NCBI RefSeq assembly: GCF_900625105.1
Contig: NZ_UYYD01000003.1
Coordinates: forward strand, 124,001-188,000
Direction: 5' to 3'
DNA: 64,000 nt
Source: Agathobaculum sp. Marseille-P7918
GTDB taxonomy: Bacteria > Bacillota > Clostridia > Oscillospirales > Butyricicoccaceae
The position numbers and the translations under genes are program-made. Below the pieces are notes generated by a model. That model was not told the origin of the DNA, did no database searches, and saw only the letters and a program-made list of their open reading frames with translations. This document shows, piece after piece, positions 9,778-18,365 of the stretch. The stretch's first letter is position 1; each line of letters begins with the position of its first letter.

Positions 9778-9811
9778 AAAAACGGCATCTGCGAAAGCGG
9801 ATGCCGTTTTT
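9778..9811 (+). terminator. Terminator of the tRNA operon
   Basis: AACGGCATC..GC-GAAA-GC..GATGCCGTT (arms 9781-9792 and 9797-9808, one T-G mismatch) capped by a GAAA tetraloop and followed by a T-run to 9811. Confidence 0.9.
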
Positions 9812-9881
9812 GCTTTATGCGAAAGAAAAGCATTGTCTTTTGCGACATTCCTCTTGGTTATATCAGCATAGCGCTTTTCTA

Positions 9882-9911
9882 TTGGACAAAAATGCGGTTT
9901 GCTTGTATACT
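9882..9911 (+). promoter_or_regulatory. Promoter before the aminotransferase gene
   Basis: TTGGAC (9882-9887), an 18-base spacer, TATACT (9906-9911). The expected start is near 9918, only about 9 bases before a strong terminator-like hairpin. Confidence 0.7.
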
Positions 9912-9926
9912 AGATGCATCAGCAAA

Positions 9927-9964
9927 GGTGCTGGAATCCCTAGGGGATTTCAGCACCCTTTTTT
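9927..9964 (+). terminator. Leader terminator or attenuator ahead of the aminotransferase gene
   Basis: A 14-bp stem, GGTGCTGGAATCCC with GGGATTTCAGCACC (9927-9940 with 9944-9957, one G-T pair), loop TAG, then C and six T residues. It is an excellent intrinsic terminator sitting between a promoter and the coding start at 10001, so transcripts would normally be only about 45 bases long unless it is bypassed. Confidence 0.8.
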
Positions 9965-10000
9965 ATTCTATCAAATTATCAAAGGCAGGAGCGTTTGAAG

Positions 10001-11194
10001 ATGCAATATCAAGTTTCCAACCGTATGTCCGGTGTGCACGGCTCTGCGATCCGCGAGCTGTTCAAACTGGGTGCAGACCCGAATATGATTTCCTTCGGCG
10101 GCGGCAATCCGTCTGCCGAGACCTTTCCTTGCGCGGAGATCGAGCAGATCGTCAGCGATGTGCTGAAAAATGCGCCGGTTTCCATGCTGCAGTATGGCCT
10201 GTCCGAAGGCTATGTGCCGCTGCGCGAAACCATGAAGAAGTACCTTGCCGAAAAGGAAGGCTTTGACTTTGAGAAGAACGAGCTGTTCATCGTGTCCGGC
10301 GGACAGCAGTGCGCCGATCTGACCACCAAGGTGCTGGTCAACGAAGGCGATGTCGTGCTGACTGAGGAGCCGGCCTTTGTCGGCTGCCTGAACACCTTCC
10401 GTTCGTACGGCGCAAAGCTCGTCGGCATTCCGATGCAGGAGGACGGCATGGATGTTGAGGCGCTGGAGGCGGCGCTTAAGGCGCATCCCAACGCCAAGCT
10501 GCTGTATACCATCCCGTCCTTCCAGAACCCGACCGGCATCACCACCACGCTGGAAAAGCGCAAAAAGGTGTACGAGCTGGCCTGCAAGTATGACATTGCC
10601 ATTTTGGAGGACAACCCGTACGGCGAACTGCGCTTTGCGGGCGAGACCGTGCCGACCATCAAGTCGATGGACACCGAGGGCCGTGTGATTTACGCGGGCA
10701 GCTTTTCCAAGGTCATGGCGCCGGCATTCCGTCTGGGCTTTCTGGTGTTTGACAAGGGCCTGACCATGCCGCTGACCGTTGCTAAGCAGACGACCGACGT
10801 GCATTCCAACGTGCTGTTCCAGTATGTCTGCAACACCTATATGACCCAGTATGATTTTGAGGCGCATCTCGAGCAGTCGCGCAAGGTTTACCGCGCGAAG
10901 TGCCAGCTGATGCTGGATACCATGCGCCGCACCTTCCATCCGTCGGTGCGCTTTGGCCAGCCGGAGGGCGGTCTGTTCGTCATGGCGTTCCTGCCGGACG
11001 GCATGGACGCACAGCCCTTCGTGCGCGAAGCGATCAACCGCGGCGTACTGTGCGTACCGGGTTCGGCGTTCCTCGCGGATGAAAGCGGCATATCCAACGG
11101 CTTCCGTCTGAACTATTCCACCCCGACGGATGAGCAGATCGTCCGCGGCATTGAAATTCTCGGCAAGCTGACACACGAATGGATCAAGGAGTGA
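10001..11194 (+). CDS. PLP-dependent aminotransferase (class I/II, 2-aminoadipate/LysN-like)
   Basis: Start ATG 10001 with AGGAG 9 bases upstream; an in-frame TTG at 9995 is too close to that site. The 397 residues carry ISFGGGNPSAETFP near the N-terminus, IPSFQNPTG, ILEDNPYGELRF and the Schiff-base Lys237 in YAGSFSKVMAPAFRLGF. The family includes aromatic and 2-aminoadipate aminotransferases that convert amino acids to 2-oxo acids. Only 5 bases separate it from a D-2-hydroxyacid dehydrogenase, which could reduce the 2-oxo acid produced. The exact amino acid is not readable. Confidence 0.88.
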   Translation: MQYQVSNRMSGVHGSAIRELFKLGADPNMISFGGGNPSAETFPCAEIEQIVSDVLKNAPVSMLQYGLSEGYVPLRETMKKYLAEKEGFDFEKNELFIVSGGQQCADLTTKVLVNEGDVVLTEEPAFVGCLNTFRSYGAKLVGIPMQEDGMDVEALEAALKAHPNAKLLYTIPSFQNPTGITTTLEKRKKVYELACKYDIAILEDNPYGELRFAGETVPTIKSMDTEGRVIYAGSFSKVMAPAFRLGFLVFDKGLTMPLTVAKQTTDVHSNVLFQYVCNTYMTQYDFEAHLEQSRKVYRAKCQLMLDTMRRTFHPSVRFGQPEGGLFVMAFLPDGMDAQPFVREAINRGVLCVPGSAFLADESGISNGFRLNYSTPTDEQIVRGIEILGKLTHEWIKE

Positions 11195-11199
11195 GCAAA

Positions 11200-12201
11200 A
11201 TGAAAATGAAAGTAATGGCGTTCAGCGCCCGTCCGGACGAGCGCGCCTTTTTTGAACATTGGTCGCAGACGTTGGATATCGATCTGACCTATCAGCCGGA
11301 TGGCCTGAGCATGAAGAACGTTGCACAGACCAAGGGATATGATGGCGTATCCTGCGTGGGCACCTGCAACCTGTCGGCCCCGGTGCTGGAAGAGCTGGCG
11401 AAGAACAGCGTGCACTATGTTTCGCTGCGCACGATCGGCTTTGACAACGTCGATCTGGAAGCGGCGGCCCGTCTGGGCATCCGCGTGTCGCACGCGGGCT
11501 ATTCGCCGTACTCGGTGGCGAACTACACGGTCATGCTCATTCTCATGTGCATCCGCAAGGCGGGCTATATCATGTTCCGCTCGCACACGGCGGACTATTC
11601 GCTCGGCGCTGCGGGCGCGGCGCGCGGCATGGAGATGCAGAACCTGACCATCGGCGTCATCGGCACCGGCCGCATCGGCAAGGCGGTCATCGAGAACCTG
11701 TCCGGCTTCGGCTGCAACATCATTGCGCACGATCCGTATCCGTCTCCCGATCTGAAGAACGTCGAGTATGTTTCGCTCGATCAGCTGTATGCGCGTGCGG
11801 ACGTGATTACGCTGCATACCTTCCTCGATGAGAGCACGCATCACATGATCGACGCGCAGGCGATCGAGAAGATGAAGCCCGGCGTGGTTATCATCAACTG
11901 CGCGCGCGGCGCGCTGATCGACACCCGTGCGCTGATCGACGGCATCGAGTCCGGCCGCATCGGCGCGGTGGGCGTAGACTGCTTCGAGGGTGAGAACGAC
12001 GTCATCCGCGTGGATCACAGCTACAACAGCCGCGTCACCAACCACGACTATATCATCCTCAAGTCCTTCCAGAACACGATCGTCACGCCGCATATGGCGT
12101 TCTTCACCGATCAGGCGGTGTTCGATATGGTGCAGTGCTCGCTCGAGAGCCTGCGGCAGTTCTACGACGGCGAGAAAGTGCCGCTTGAAGTCTGCGCCTG
12201 A
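11200..12201 (+). CDS. VanH/LdhA-type D-2-hydroxyacid dehydrogenase
   Basis: Start ATG 11200, with AAGGAG 8 bases upstream. The 333 residues have the NAD-binding GVIGTGRIGKAVIENL and the catalytic Arg in INCARGALIDT, Glu in DCFEGEND and His in TPHMAFFTDQAV. The long insertion before TPHMAFF (residues VIRVDHSYNSRVTNHDYIIL) is typical of D-lactate dehydrogenases and VanH. It reduces a 2-oxo acid to the D-hydroxy acid with NADH. It is coupled to the aminotransferase, suggesting amino acid to 2-oxo acid to D-hydroxy acid flow that regenerates NAD. Its 3' end overlaps the convergent LysR gene by 40 bases. Confidence 0.88.
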   Translation: MKMKVMAFSARPDERAFFEHWSQTLDIDLTYQPDGLSMKNVAQTKGYDGVSCVGTCNLSAPVLEELAKNSVHYVSLRTIGFDNVDLEAAARLGIRVSHAGYSPYSVANYTVMLILMCIRKAGYIMFRSHTADYSLGAAGAARGMEMQNLTIGVIGTGRIGKAVIENLSGFGCNIIAHDPYPSPDLKNVEYVSLDQLYARADVITLHTFLDESTHHMIDAQAIEKMKPGVVIINCARGALIDTRALIDGIESGRIGAVGVDCFEGENDVIRVDHSYNSRVTNHDYIILKSFQNTIVTPHMAFFTDQAVFDMVQCSLESLRQFYDGEKVPLEVCA

Positions 12202-13055
12202 TCCTGAATATCCGCGAAAAAGCGGCGGAGATAGGCTTTGAAATCCCGCATGCCGCGCGTCTGGTACCGGCTGAGCGTCCGCACATAGAGATAGCGGCGG
12301 CAGTCGGCATCCCGGATGTGCAGCAGACGGATATCGCCGTTCTGTTCCGCGTGCCGCCAAGCATTTGATGCAACCAGTGCGACCCCCATGCCGAGCGAGA
12401 TCAGCCGGTTTTGCAGGGCCGCACTGTCGCATTCAATGGCGATGCGGGGGTCCAGTCCGGCTAAGCGGAAGATATGCTCGGAAACCTGCCGGAATGAGTG
12501 CGAGTTGCGCAGCACGATGAACGAGTCCCCAGTCAGCTCGGACAAGGCGACCGAATCCTGTTCGGCCAGCCGGTGGGAAGCGGGCACGGCCAGACAGATC
12601 TCCTCGCTGCCGAGCAGTTCCGCGTCCGCGGGGATATCCTCGCGGGAGACGGCGGAATCGAGCAGCAGATCGCTCTGCTCGGGTGTGGTGGTCACGCGGA
12701 AGCGGATGTCGCCGCAGCTGCGTGTAAAACCGGACAGGATCTCGCCGATCTGTTCGCTCAGCGAGAGCGCGCAGATGCGCAGGCTGCCGGCCTGCTGCGC
12801 GCTTTCCGCGATTTCGCGGCGGGCGTCCTCTTCCGCCTGCAAAATCTGCCGGGCATAACGCAGCAGAATATCACCCTGTTCGGTGCGGCGCAGCCCCTTG
12901 CCGGTGCGCTCGAACAGGATTACCCCCAGCTCGCCTTCCAGACGATGGATCGTTTTGGAAATGGCGGGCTGCGCGATGTTGAGCTGTTCCGCGGCGCGGG
13001 TCATGTTTTCCTGTTCCGCGGCGGCCGCAAATTGCTTCAGTTGATATAATTCCAA
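12162..13055 (-). CDS. LysR-family transcriptional regulator
   Basis: A 297-residue regulator starting at TTG 13055 with AAGGAAAGGG upstream. The N-terminal winged helix is clear (ELYQLKQFAAAAEQENMTRAAEQLNIAQPAISKTI, read in segments), followed by a substrate-binding domain from about residue 90. It is divergent from the AEC transporter gene with only 47 bases between the coding regions, so one operator probably serves both. It is convergent with, and overlaps by 40 bases, the hydroxyacid dehydrogenase. The inducer is unknown. Confidence 0.93.
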   Translation of the reverse strand: MELYQLKQFAAAAEQENMTRAAEQLNIAQPAISKTIHRLEGELGVILFERTGKGLRRTEQGDILLRYARQILQAEEDARREIAESAQQAGSLRICALSLSEQIGEILSGFTRSCGDIRFRVTTTPEQSDLLLDSAVSREDIPADAELLGSEEICLAVPASHRLAEQDSVALSELTGDSFIVLRNSHSFRQVSEHIFRLAGLDPRIAIECDSAALQNRLISLGMGVALVASNAWRHAEQNGDIRLLHIRDADCRRYLYVRTLSRYQTRGMRDFKAYLRRFFADIQDQAQTSSGTFSPS

Positions 13056-13102
13056 ACAAATCCCTTTCCTTTATTTTTTTGACTGACAGGAATGACAGTA
13101 TT

Positions 13103-14017
13103 ATGGTTACACAAATTTTAATTCAGCAAACAATCATCATGTTCCTGCTCATGCTGCTCGGCCTGCTGCTGTCCCGTTTGGGCGCCATCACCGAGCAGGG
13201 CAGCAAGGACATGGCCAACATCCTGCTGTATGCGGTCATCCCGTGCGTGATCGTGCGCAGCTATATCACCGAATACAGCACACAAAAGCTGTATGCGCTT
13301 GGCATTTCCGCCGTGATTGCCGTCGTGGCGTTTATCGTGACAATCGCGGTGGCGTGGATCGCGTTCGGCATGCGGCACCGGATCGAAAACTTCAGCACGG
13401 CCTTCGGCAACGCCGGGTTCATCGGCATTCCGCTGGTCACCTCGGTGTTCGGCGCGGAAGCGGCGTTTTACGTTGTGGCGTTCTCGTCCATGCTCAATCT
13501 GCTGCAATGGACCTATGGTATTGTCATTATATCAGGCAACCCCAAGACAATCAACGTCAAAAAGGTGTTCATCAACCCGGTGTTTATCTCGATGATGGTT
13601 GGTTTGGTCCTGTTTCTCACGGGCTTCACACTGCCGGCTATTGTCGGCAACACGATCGGGCTGATTGCGGACGCCAACACGCCGCTTGCCATGCTGGTGC
13701 TCGGCTTTTACCTGTCGCAGGTCAAGCCGCGCGAGCTGTTCTGCGGCGCAAAGCTCTATCTGGTGGCCGCGCTGCGTCTGTTTGTCATCCCGCTGCTCAC
13801 GGCGCTGGCGTTTCTGCCGATGCCCTTTGCGCGCGGCGAGGTCGCGCTCATCACGCTGGTCGCGGCGGCGACGCCGGTCGCAACCAGCACCGGCATCTTT
13901 GCGCAGAAATTCGGGCAGGATTACCGCAGCGCGGTCACGCAGGTCTGTTTTTCTACCATTGTGTCGGTCGTATCCATTCCGATCGTGATCTGGATCGCGG
14001 AGCGCCTGCTGGCATAA
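13103..14017 (+). CDS. AEC (auxin efflux carrier) family transporter
   Basis: The start is ATG 13103, with AGGA 11 bases upstream; an earlier TTG gives nine extra polar residues. The 304-residue protein has ten predicted hydrophobic helices, beginning ILIQQTIIMFLLMLLGLLL, and the FGNAGFIGIPLV motif with conserved Asn-Gly-Pro features of the family. AEC carriers move organic acids such as malate or lactate. The divergent LysR gene and the hydroxyacid operon just beyond it suggest export of a hydroxy or oxo acid, which is inference. Confidence 0.88.
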   Translation: MVTQILIQQTIIMFLLMLLGLLLSRLGAITEQGSKDMANILLYAVIPCVIVRSYITEYSTQKLYALGISAVIAVVAFIVTIAVAWIAFGMRHRIENFSTAFGNAGFIGIPLVTSVFGAEAAFYVVAFSSMLNLLQWTYGIVIISGNPKTINVKKVFINPVFISMMVGLVLFLTGFTLPAIVGNTIGLIADANTPLAMLVLGFYLSQVKPRELFCGAKLYLVAALRLFVIPLLTALAFLPMPFARGEVALITLVAAATPVATSTGIFAQKFGQDYRSAVTQVCFSTIVSVVSIPIVIWIAERLLA

Positions 14018-14062
14018 AAATTTCATGCGTTTCAGGCATACAAAAGAAAAACGCATAGGTAT

Positions 14063-14091
14063 TTGCTATTCACATCGCTTCGGCTTACAAT
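14063..14091 (+). promoter_or_regulatory. Promoter of the acetyltransferase gene
   Basis: TTGCTA (14063-14068), 17-base spacer, TACAAT (14086-14091), 35 bases before the ATG. An 8-bp repeat ATGCGTTT/AAACGCAT (14025-14032 with 14049-14056) just upstream may end the AEC transcript. Confidence 0.65.
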
Positions 14092-14125
14092 GAAGATAAA
14101 CAAAAAATTGCAGAGGAGCGAGCAA

Positions 14126-14680
14126 ATGAATAGCATCGATCGCAAGGAAATCGCGCAGGGTCTGGAAGACCCGGAAGCAATGCGGGCGGCGTCGCAGCGT
14201 GCGCTGCGCCTGACCATGGAGCTGAACAGCCGGTATTATGAGCCGGCAGAGGTGCGCCGCCGGTTTTTTGAACTGATCTGCCAGCCGGAGGACGAAACCT
14301 TCTGCCTGTTCCCGCCCTTTCACACGGATTACGGCAAAAATATCCGCGTCGGCAAAAACGTGTTCATCAACACCGGCTGCCACTTTCAGGATCAGGGCGG
14401 CATCGAGATCGGCGACGGCACGCTCATCGGCCATAACGTCGTGCTGGCGACGCTCAACCACGACGAGGACCCGGCGCTGCGGCATATTCTGCATCCGGCG
14501 CCCATTGTAATCGGCAAAAATGTCTGGATCGGCGCGAATGTGACCATTGTTTCGGGCGTCACCGTGGGCGACGGTGCAATCGTTGCCGCGGGCGCGGTGG
14601 TTACCAAGGACGTGCCGCCGGAAACCATGGTCGGCGGCGTGCCGGCCAAAGTGATCCGCAAGGTACGCCGGCAGGCGTGA
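14126..14680 (+). CDS. Sugar O-acetyltransferase, hexapeptide-repeat (Maa/LacA/NodL type)
   Basis: Start ATG 14126, preceded by AGAGGAG; the longer frame overlaps the promoter. The 184 residues have the N-terminal maltose-acetyltransferase helix region, [21 protein letters not shown], the catalytic-His region ATLNHDEDP, and left-handed beta-helix repeats ending in [25 protein letters not shown]-type sequence (here [13 protein letters not shown]). It transfers acetyl from acetyl-CoA to a sugar hydroxyl. It stands alone with its own promoter. Confidence 0.92.
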   Translation: MNSIDRKEIAQGLEDPEAMRAASQRALRLTMELNSRYYEPAEVRRRFFELICQPEDETFCLFPPFHTDYGKNIRVGKNVFINTGCHFQDQGGIEIGDGTLIGHNVVLATLNHDEDPALRHILHPAPIVIGKNVWIGANVTIVSGVTVGDGAIVAAGAVVTKDVPPETMVGGVPAKVIRKVRRQA

Positions 14681-14705
14681 GCAGAGGAAAATGTGCCGCA
14701 GCCTC

Positions 14706-14734
14706 TTGTGCATTCGCGTCCCCTTTGGTACAAT
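14706..14734 (+). promoter_or_regulatory. Promoter of moaC
   Basis: TTGTGC (14706-14711), 17-base spacer, TACAAT (14729-14734), about 49 bases before the start codon. Confidence 0.65.
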
Positions 14735-14782
14735 AGAAGCCAAACCAAAGCCGCGGATTTGCAGAAGGGGGAGAGGAGCCGC

Positions 14783-15265
14783 ATGCAGCTTTCGCATTTG
14801 GATGACAAGGGAAATGCGCATATGGTGGATGTCGGCGACAAGGCGGTGACCGCCCGCATGGCGGTGGCGCAGGCCGAGATCGTCATGCAGCCGGAGACGC
14901 TGGCGCGGATCTGCCGGGGCGAAATGCCCAAGGGAGACGTGTTCTCCTGCGCGCGGATCGCGGGCATCATGGCGGCCAAGCGCACGTTTGAGCTGATCCC
15001 CATGTGCCATCCGCTGCCGATCGAGGCGGTGTCCATCGACTTTACAACCGAAGCACCGGCCTGCGTCCGCATCAAGGCAACCTTGCGGTGCAACTGGAAA
15101 ACCGGCATCGAGATGGAAGCGCTGACGGCGGCCAGCGTGGCGGCGCTGACCGTGTATGACATGTGCAAAGCGGTGGATCGCGGTATGGTGATCCAGAATA
15201 TTTGTCTGCTGGAAAAAGCGGGCGGCAAGTCCGGCCACTTTGTCCGGCCAACCGAGCAACCCTAA
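14783..15265 (+). CDS. moaC: Cyclic pyranopterin monophosphate synthase
   Basis: Second step of molybdenum cofactor synthesis, converting the MoaA product to cPMP. Start ATG 14783 after GAGAGGAG. The 160-residue length is normal. Signatures are [15 protein letters not shown] at the N-terminus, MCHPLPI with its active-site Cys/His, and [20 protein letters not shown] with the catalytic Asp and Lys. No other moa genes are in this window, so it stands apart from the rest of the pathway. A strong terminator follows. Confidence 0.96.
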   Translation: MQLSHLDDKGNAHMVDVGDKAVTARMAVAQAEIVMQPETLARICRGEMPKGDVFSCARIAGIMAAKRTFELIPMCHPLPIEAVSIDFTTEAPACVRIKATLRCNWKTGIEMEALTAASVAALTVYDMCKAVDRGMVIQNICLLEKAGGKSGHFVRPTEQP

Positions 15266-15288
15266 TCATTGCGTTACGAATCAATGGA

Positions 15289-15328
15289 ACATCCCGGATC
15301 GTACGATGGTACGATCCGGGATGTTTTT
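15289..15328 (+). terminator. Terminator after moaC
   Basis: A 16-bp perfect stem ACATCCCGGATCGTAC/GTACGATCCGGGATGT (15289-15304 with 15309-15324), loop GATG, followed by a T-run. Confidence 0.93.
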
Positions 15329-15466
15329 GTATGATGGGGAAAAAATCTGAACGATGCCGTATGATGGATGCAAACTCTGGTCAAGATAAAGCGTGGCAAA
15401 GCGAACGCGCCGCAGCGATACACCATACATACCAGCAAGATCACAGACAGGAGGAGCGTTTGCACG

Positions 15467-16495
15467 ATGAAAAACTTCTCAAAAGGGCTGGCATGCGTGC
15501 TGGCGGCCGTGGTGCTGACGGCGGTGCTGACCGGCTGCGGCGGCCGCGCGGGCGGCAGGACCATCATTCGGATCGGGCACAACCAGTCCACCAATCACCC
15601 CACCCATATTGCGCTGTCGGAGTTTGAAACATGGATTGAAAGCAAGCTCGGCGACAAATATGACGTAGAGGTGTTTCCGAGCGAGTTGCTGGGGTCGCAG
15701 AACGAAATGGTGCAGCTGACGCAGACCGGCGCCATCCATTTCTGCGTCGCGTCCAATTCGCTGCTCGAGACCTTCAGCACCAATTATACGCTGTTCAACC
15801 TGCCGTACCTGTTTGTCAGCGCGGAGGCGTACCACGCGGCGATGGACGACGCGGCCATCACCGGCCCGATTTTTGCGTCCACCAAGGATGCCGGTTTTGA
15901 GGCGGTGACTTGGCTGGACGCCGGCACGCGCAACTTCTACACGGTCAACACGCCGATCGAGACGCCCGCCGACCTCAAGGGCCTCAAGATCCGCGTGCAG
16001 CAGTCGCCGACCAATGTGCAGATGATGCAGCTGCTGGGCGGTTCGGCCACACCGATGGGCTTTGGCGAGGTGTACACCGCGCTGCAAAGCAAGATCATTG
16101 ACGGCGCGGAGAACAACGAACTGGCGCTGACCGACAACGGTCACGGCGACGTGTGCAAATATTATTCCTATGACATGCACCAGATGATCCCGGATATCCT
16201 GATCGGCAACGCGGCTTTCCTCGACAGCCTGAGCGAGGAGGAACGCGCGGTCTTTGAAGAGGGCTTCGAGCTGGTCAATCAGGTGCAGCGCGAGGCGTGG
16301 ACCGACGCCGTGGCGGCCGCCAAGGACCGCGCGGCAAACGAGCAGGGCGTGCAGTTCCTCTATCCCGATACCAAGCCCTTCCAAGAGGCCTGCGCGCCCA
16401 TGCACGAGGACATGCTCGCCCAGTATCCGGATCTGCGGCCGATCTATGACGCAATCCAGCAGTATAACGAGCAGTACCCGTCCGCTGCGTCCTGA
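15467..16495 (+). CDS. TRAP transporter substrate-binding lipoprotein (DctP family), system 1
   Basis: Start ATG 15467, with AGGAGGAG upstream. The 342 residues begin with a lipoprotein signal (MKNFSKGLACVLAAVV, lipobox LTGC). Family features are IGHNQSTNHPTHIALSEFE, ELLGSQNEMVQLTQTG, the DLKGLKIRVQQSP segment with the carboxylate-binding Arg, and GFGEVYTALQSKIIDGAENN. It binds an organic acid outside the membrane and delivers it to the two permeases that follow at once. Confidence 0.93.
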   Translation: MKNFSKGLACVLAAVVLTAVLTGCGGRAGGRTIIRIGHNQSTNHPTHIALSEFETWIESKLGDKYDVEVFPSELLGSQNEMVQLTQTGAIHFCVASNSLLETFSTNYTLFNLPYLFVSAEAYHAAMDDAAITGPIFASTKDAGFEAVTWLDAGTRNFYTVNTPIETPADLKGLKIRVQQSPTNVQMMQLLGGSATPMGFGEVYTALQSKIIDGAENNELALTDNGHGDVCKYYSYDMHQMIPDILIGNAAFLDSLSEEERAVFEEGFELVNQVQREAWTDAVAAAKDRAANEQGVQFLYPDTKPFQEACAPMHEDMLAQYPDLRPIYDAIQQYNEQYPSAAS

Positions 16496-16507
16496 GGAGG
16501 TACCCCA

Positions 16508-17002
16508 ATGAAACGACTGAGAAATGTGCTGACCCAGCTGCTGCGCGCGCTAGCCGGCGTGAGTCTGCTTGCCATGGTTGCACTCACTTGCTGGCAGGTA
16601 TTTACGCGCTATGTGCTGCAAAACCCTTCGTCCTGGTCGGAAGAACTGGTCTCATACCTGTTTGCCTGGGCGAGCCTTTTGGGCGCGTCGCTGGTCACCG
16701 GCGAGCGCGGCCATATGAACATCCCGATCGTGGTAGAAAGGCTGCGACCTACGGGGCGCAGGACGCTCGCGGTTTTCGGTGAGCTGGTTGCCTTTGCGTT
16801 TTCGCTGATCATCCTCGTGTATGGCGGTGTGCAGATCTCGCAGCTGGCGATGGGGCAGATGACCTCGTCGCTGGGCGTTGCGGTCGGCGTGTTTTACGTT
16901 GTCCTGCCGCTGTGCGGTGTGCTCAACATGATCTATACCATCCTGAACATCGCGGACCTCTGCAAAGGTACCGCTGCGGATGCGGAAAAGGAGGGGATGT
17001 AA
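16508..17002 (+). CDS. TRAP transporter small permease (DctQ family), system 1
   Basis: A 164-residue protein with four hydrophobic helices and the DctQ signature WSEELVSYLFAWASLLGASLV near residues 40-60, followed by GERGHMNIPIVVERL. It pairs with the large subunit to form the sodium-driven importer. It starts 12 bases after the binding-protein stop, with GAGGAGGT overlapping that stop. Confidence 0.93.
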   Translation: MKRLRNVLTQLLRALAGVSLLAMVALTCWQVFTRYVLQNPSSWSEELVSYLFAWASLLGASLVTGERGHMNIPIVVERLRPTGRRTLAVFGELVAFAFSLIILVYGGVQISQLAMGQMTSSLGVAVGVFYVVLPLCGVLNMIYTILNIADLCKGTAADAEKEGM

Positions 17003-17005
17003 CGT

Positions 17006-18307
17006 ATGGCGATCCAGTCTCTGCTGATTATCCTGGTCGTATTGGCTGTGCTGCTGGTCATCGGTGTGCCGATCTCGTATGCCATCGGCATCTCCTCGCT
17101 GATCGCGATTTTGCAGACGGTTTCGCTGGATGTTTCGGTCATTACCGGCGCGCAGCGGATTTTCGTCGGCATGAGCAAGTTCAGCCTGACCGCGATCCCG
17201 TTTTTCATCCTCGCGGGCAACCTGATGAATCAGGGCGGCATTGCAAAACGCCTGGTGGATTTCGTCATGGCGATCCTCGGCAAGCTGCCGGGCGCGCTGC
17301 TGGTGACCAATATCGGCGCAAACGCGCTGTTCGGCGCGATTTCGGGTTCGGCATCGGCGGCGGCCGCGGCGGTCGGCAGCATGGTGGAAAAAGGGGAAGA
17401 GGAGCAGGGCTATGACAAGGCGCTATGCGCTGCTACCAATGGCGCGTCCGCTCCGTCCGGCCTGCTGATCCCGCCGTCCAACGCGCTGATCACCTATTCG
17501 CTCGCCGCCGGCGGCACCTCGGTTGCGGCGCTGTTTATGGCCGGTTATATTCCGGGCATCCTGTGGGCGCTGTGCTGCATGGCGGTGGCCATGGTTATCG
17601 CGGCGAGAAAGGGCTATCGGGGGATGCCTGGCCGGTTCGACTGGAAAAACCTTGGCGTGTGCACGCTCAAGGCGATTCCGTCCCTGTCGCTGATCGTGGT
17701 CGTCATCGGCGGCATCATCGGCGGTATTTTCACCGCGACCGAAGGCTCGGCCATCGCGGTCGTCTATGCGCTGGTTCTGGGCATTTGCTATCGGAATATC
17801 ACGCTCGAATCGTTCTGGAATATCGTGGTGGACAGCGCCAAGATGAGCGGCATGGTCGTGTTTCTGATCGGTGTTTCCAACATCCTCGGCTGGGTGATGG
17901 CGTTCACCCAGATTCCGCAGGCGATTTCGGAAGCGCTGCTCGGCCTGACGCAGAACCCGATCGCCATTCTGCTGATTATGAACGTTATTCTGCTGATTGC
18001 GGGCACGTTTATGGACGTCACGCCCGCGATCCTGATCTTCACGCCGCTGTTTCTGCCGGTGGTCCGGACCTTCGGCATGGATCCGGTGCAGTTCGGTTTG
18101 ATTCTGGTGTACAATCTGTGCATCGGCAACATCACGCCGCCGGTCGGCAACACGCTGTTTGTCGCGATCAAGGTCGGGCGGTCCAGCCTGTCCAAGGTCA
18201 TGCCGTATATGCTCTGGTATTATGTGGCCATCCTGATCGGCCTGCTGCTGGTCACCTATGTGCCGGTTGTCAGTCTGGGTTTGCCGCAGGCGGTTGGACT
18301 GATCTGA
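17006..18307 (+). CDS. TRAP transporter large permease (DctM family), system 1
   Basis: A 433-residue protein with about twelve helices. Signatures are IPFFILAGNLMNQGGIAKRLVDF, GAISGSASAAAAAVGSMV, IPPSNALITYSLAAGGTSVAALF, and the C-terminal LVYNLCIGNITPPVGNTLF. It carries the transport path and follows the small permease by 3 bases. The transported acid cannot be named; nearby genes are not catabolic. Confidence 0.95.
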   Translation: MAIQSLLIILVVLAVLLVIGVPISYAIGISSLIAILQTVSLDVSVITGAQRIFVGMSKFSLTAIPFFILAGNLMNQGGIAKRLVDFVMAILGKLPGALLVTNIGANALFGAISGSASAAAAAVGSMVEKGEEEQGYDKALCAATNGASAPSGLLIPPSNALITYSLAAGGTSVAALFMAGYIPGILWALCCMAVAMVIAARKGYRGMPGRFDWKNLGVCTLKAIPSLSLIVVVIGGIIGGIFTATEGSAIAVVYALVLGICYRNITLESFWNIVVDSAKMSGMVVFLIGVSNILGWVMAFTQIPQAISEALLGLTQNPIAILLIMNVILLIAGTFMDVTPAILIFTPLFLPVVRTFGMDPVQFGLILVYNLCIGNITPPVGNTLFVAIKVGRSSLSKVMPYMLWYYVAILIGLLLVTYVPVVSLGLPQAVGLI

Positions 18308-18318
18308 AAAGCAGGAAA

Positions 18319-18353
18319 AAACGGCCTGACCGGATCATCCGGTCAGGCCGTTT
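18319..18353. terminator. Bidirectional terminator between TRAP system 1 and the YesL-like gene
   Basis: A 16-bp perfect stem AAACGGCCTGACCGGA/TCCGGTCAGGCCGTTT (18319-18334 with 18338-18353). The plus side ends in TTT and the minus side has six T residues (the A-run 18316-18321), so it serves both convergent genes. Confidence 0.92.
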
Positions 18354-18365
18354 CATATGCCCTTT

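Noticed and set aside
9552-10266. Two overlapping plus-strand frames across the tRNA operon
   Set aside because: They run through three complete tRNA genes and a terminator, so they are chance frames.
15394-15408. A third possible sigma-54 promoter (TGGCAAAGCGAACGC) upstream of TRAP system 1
   Set aside because: The GG-N10-GC spacing is right, but the -12 box is ACGC, not TTGC, and no activator-type repeats lie upstream. It may be chance.
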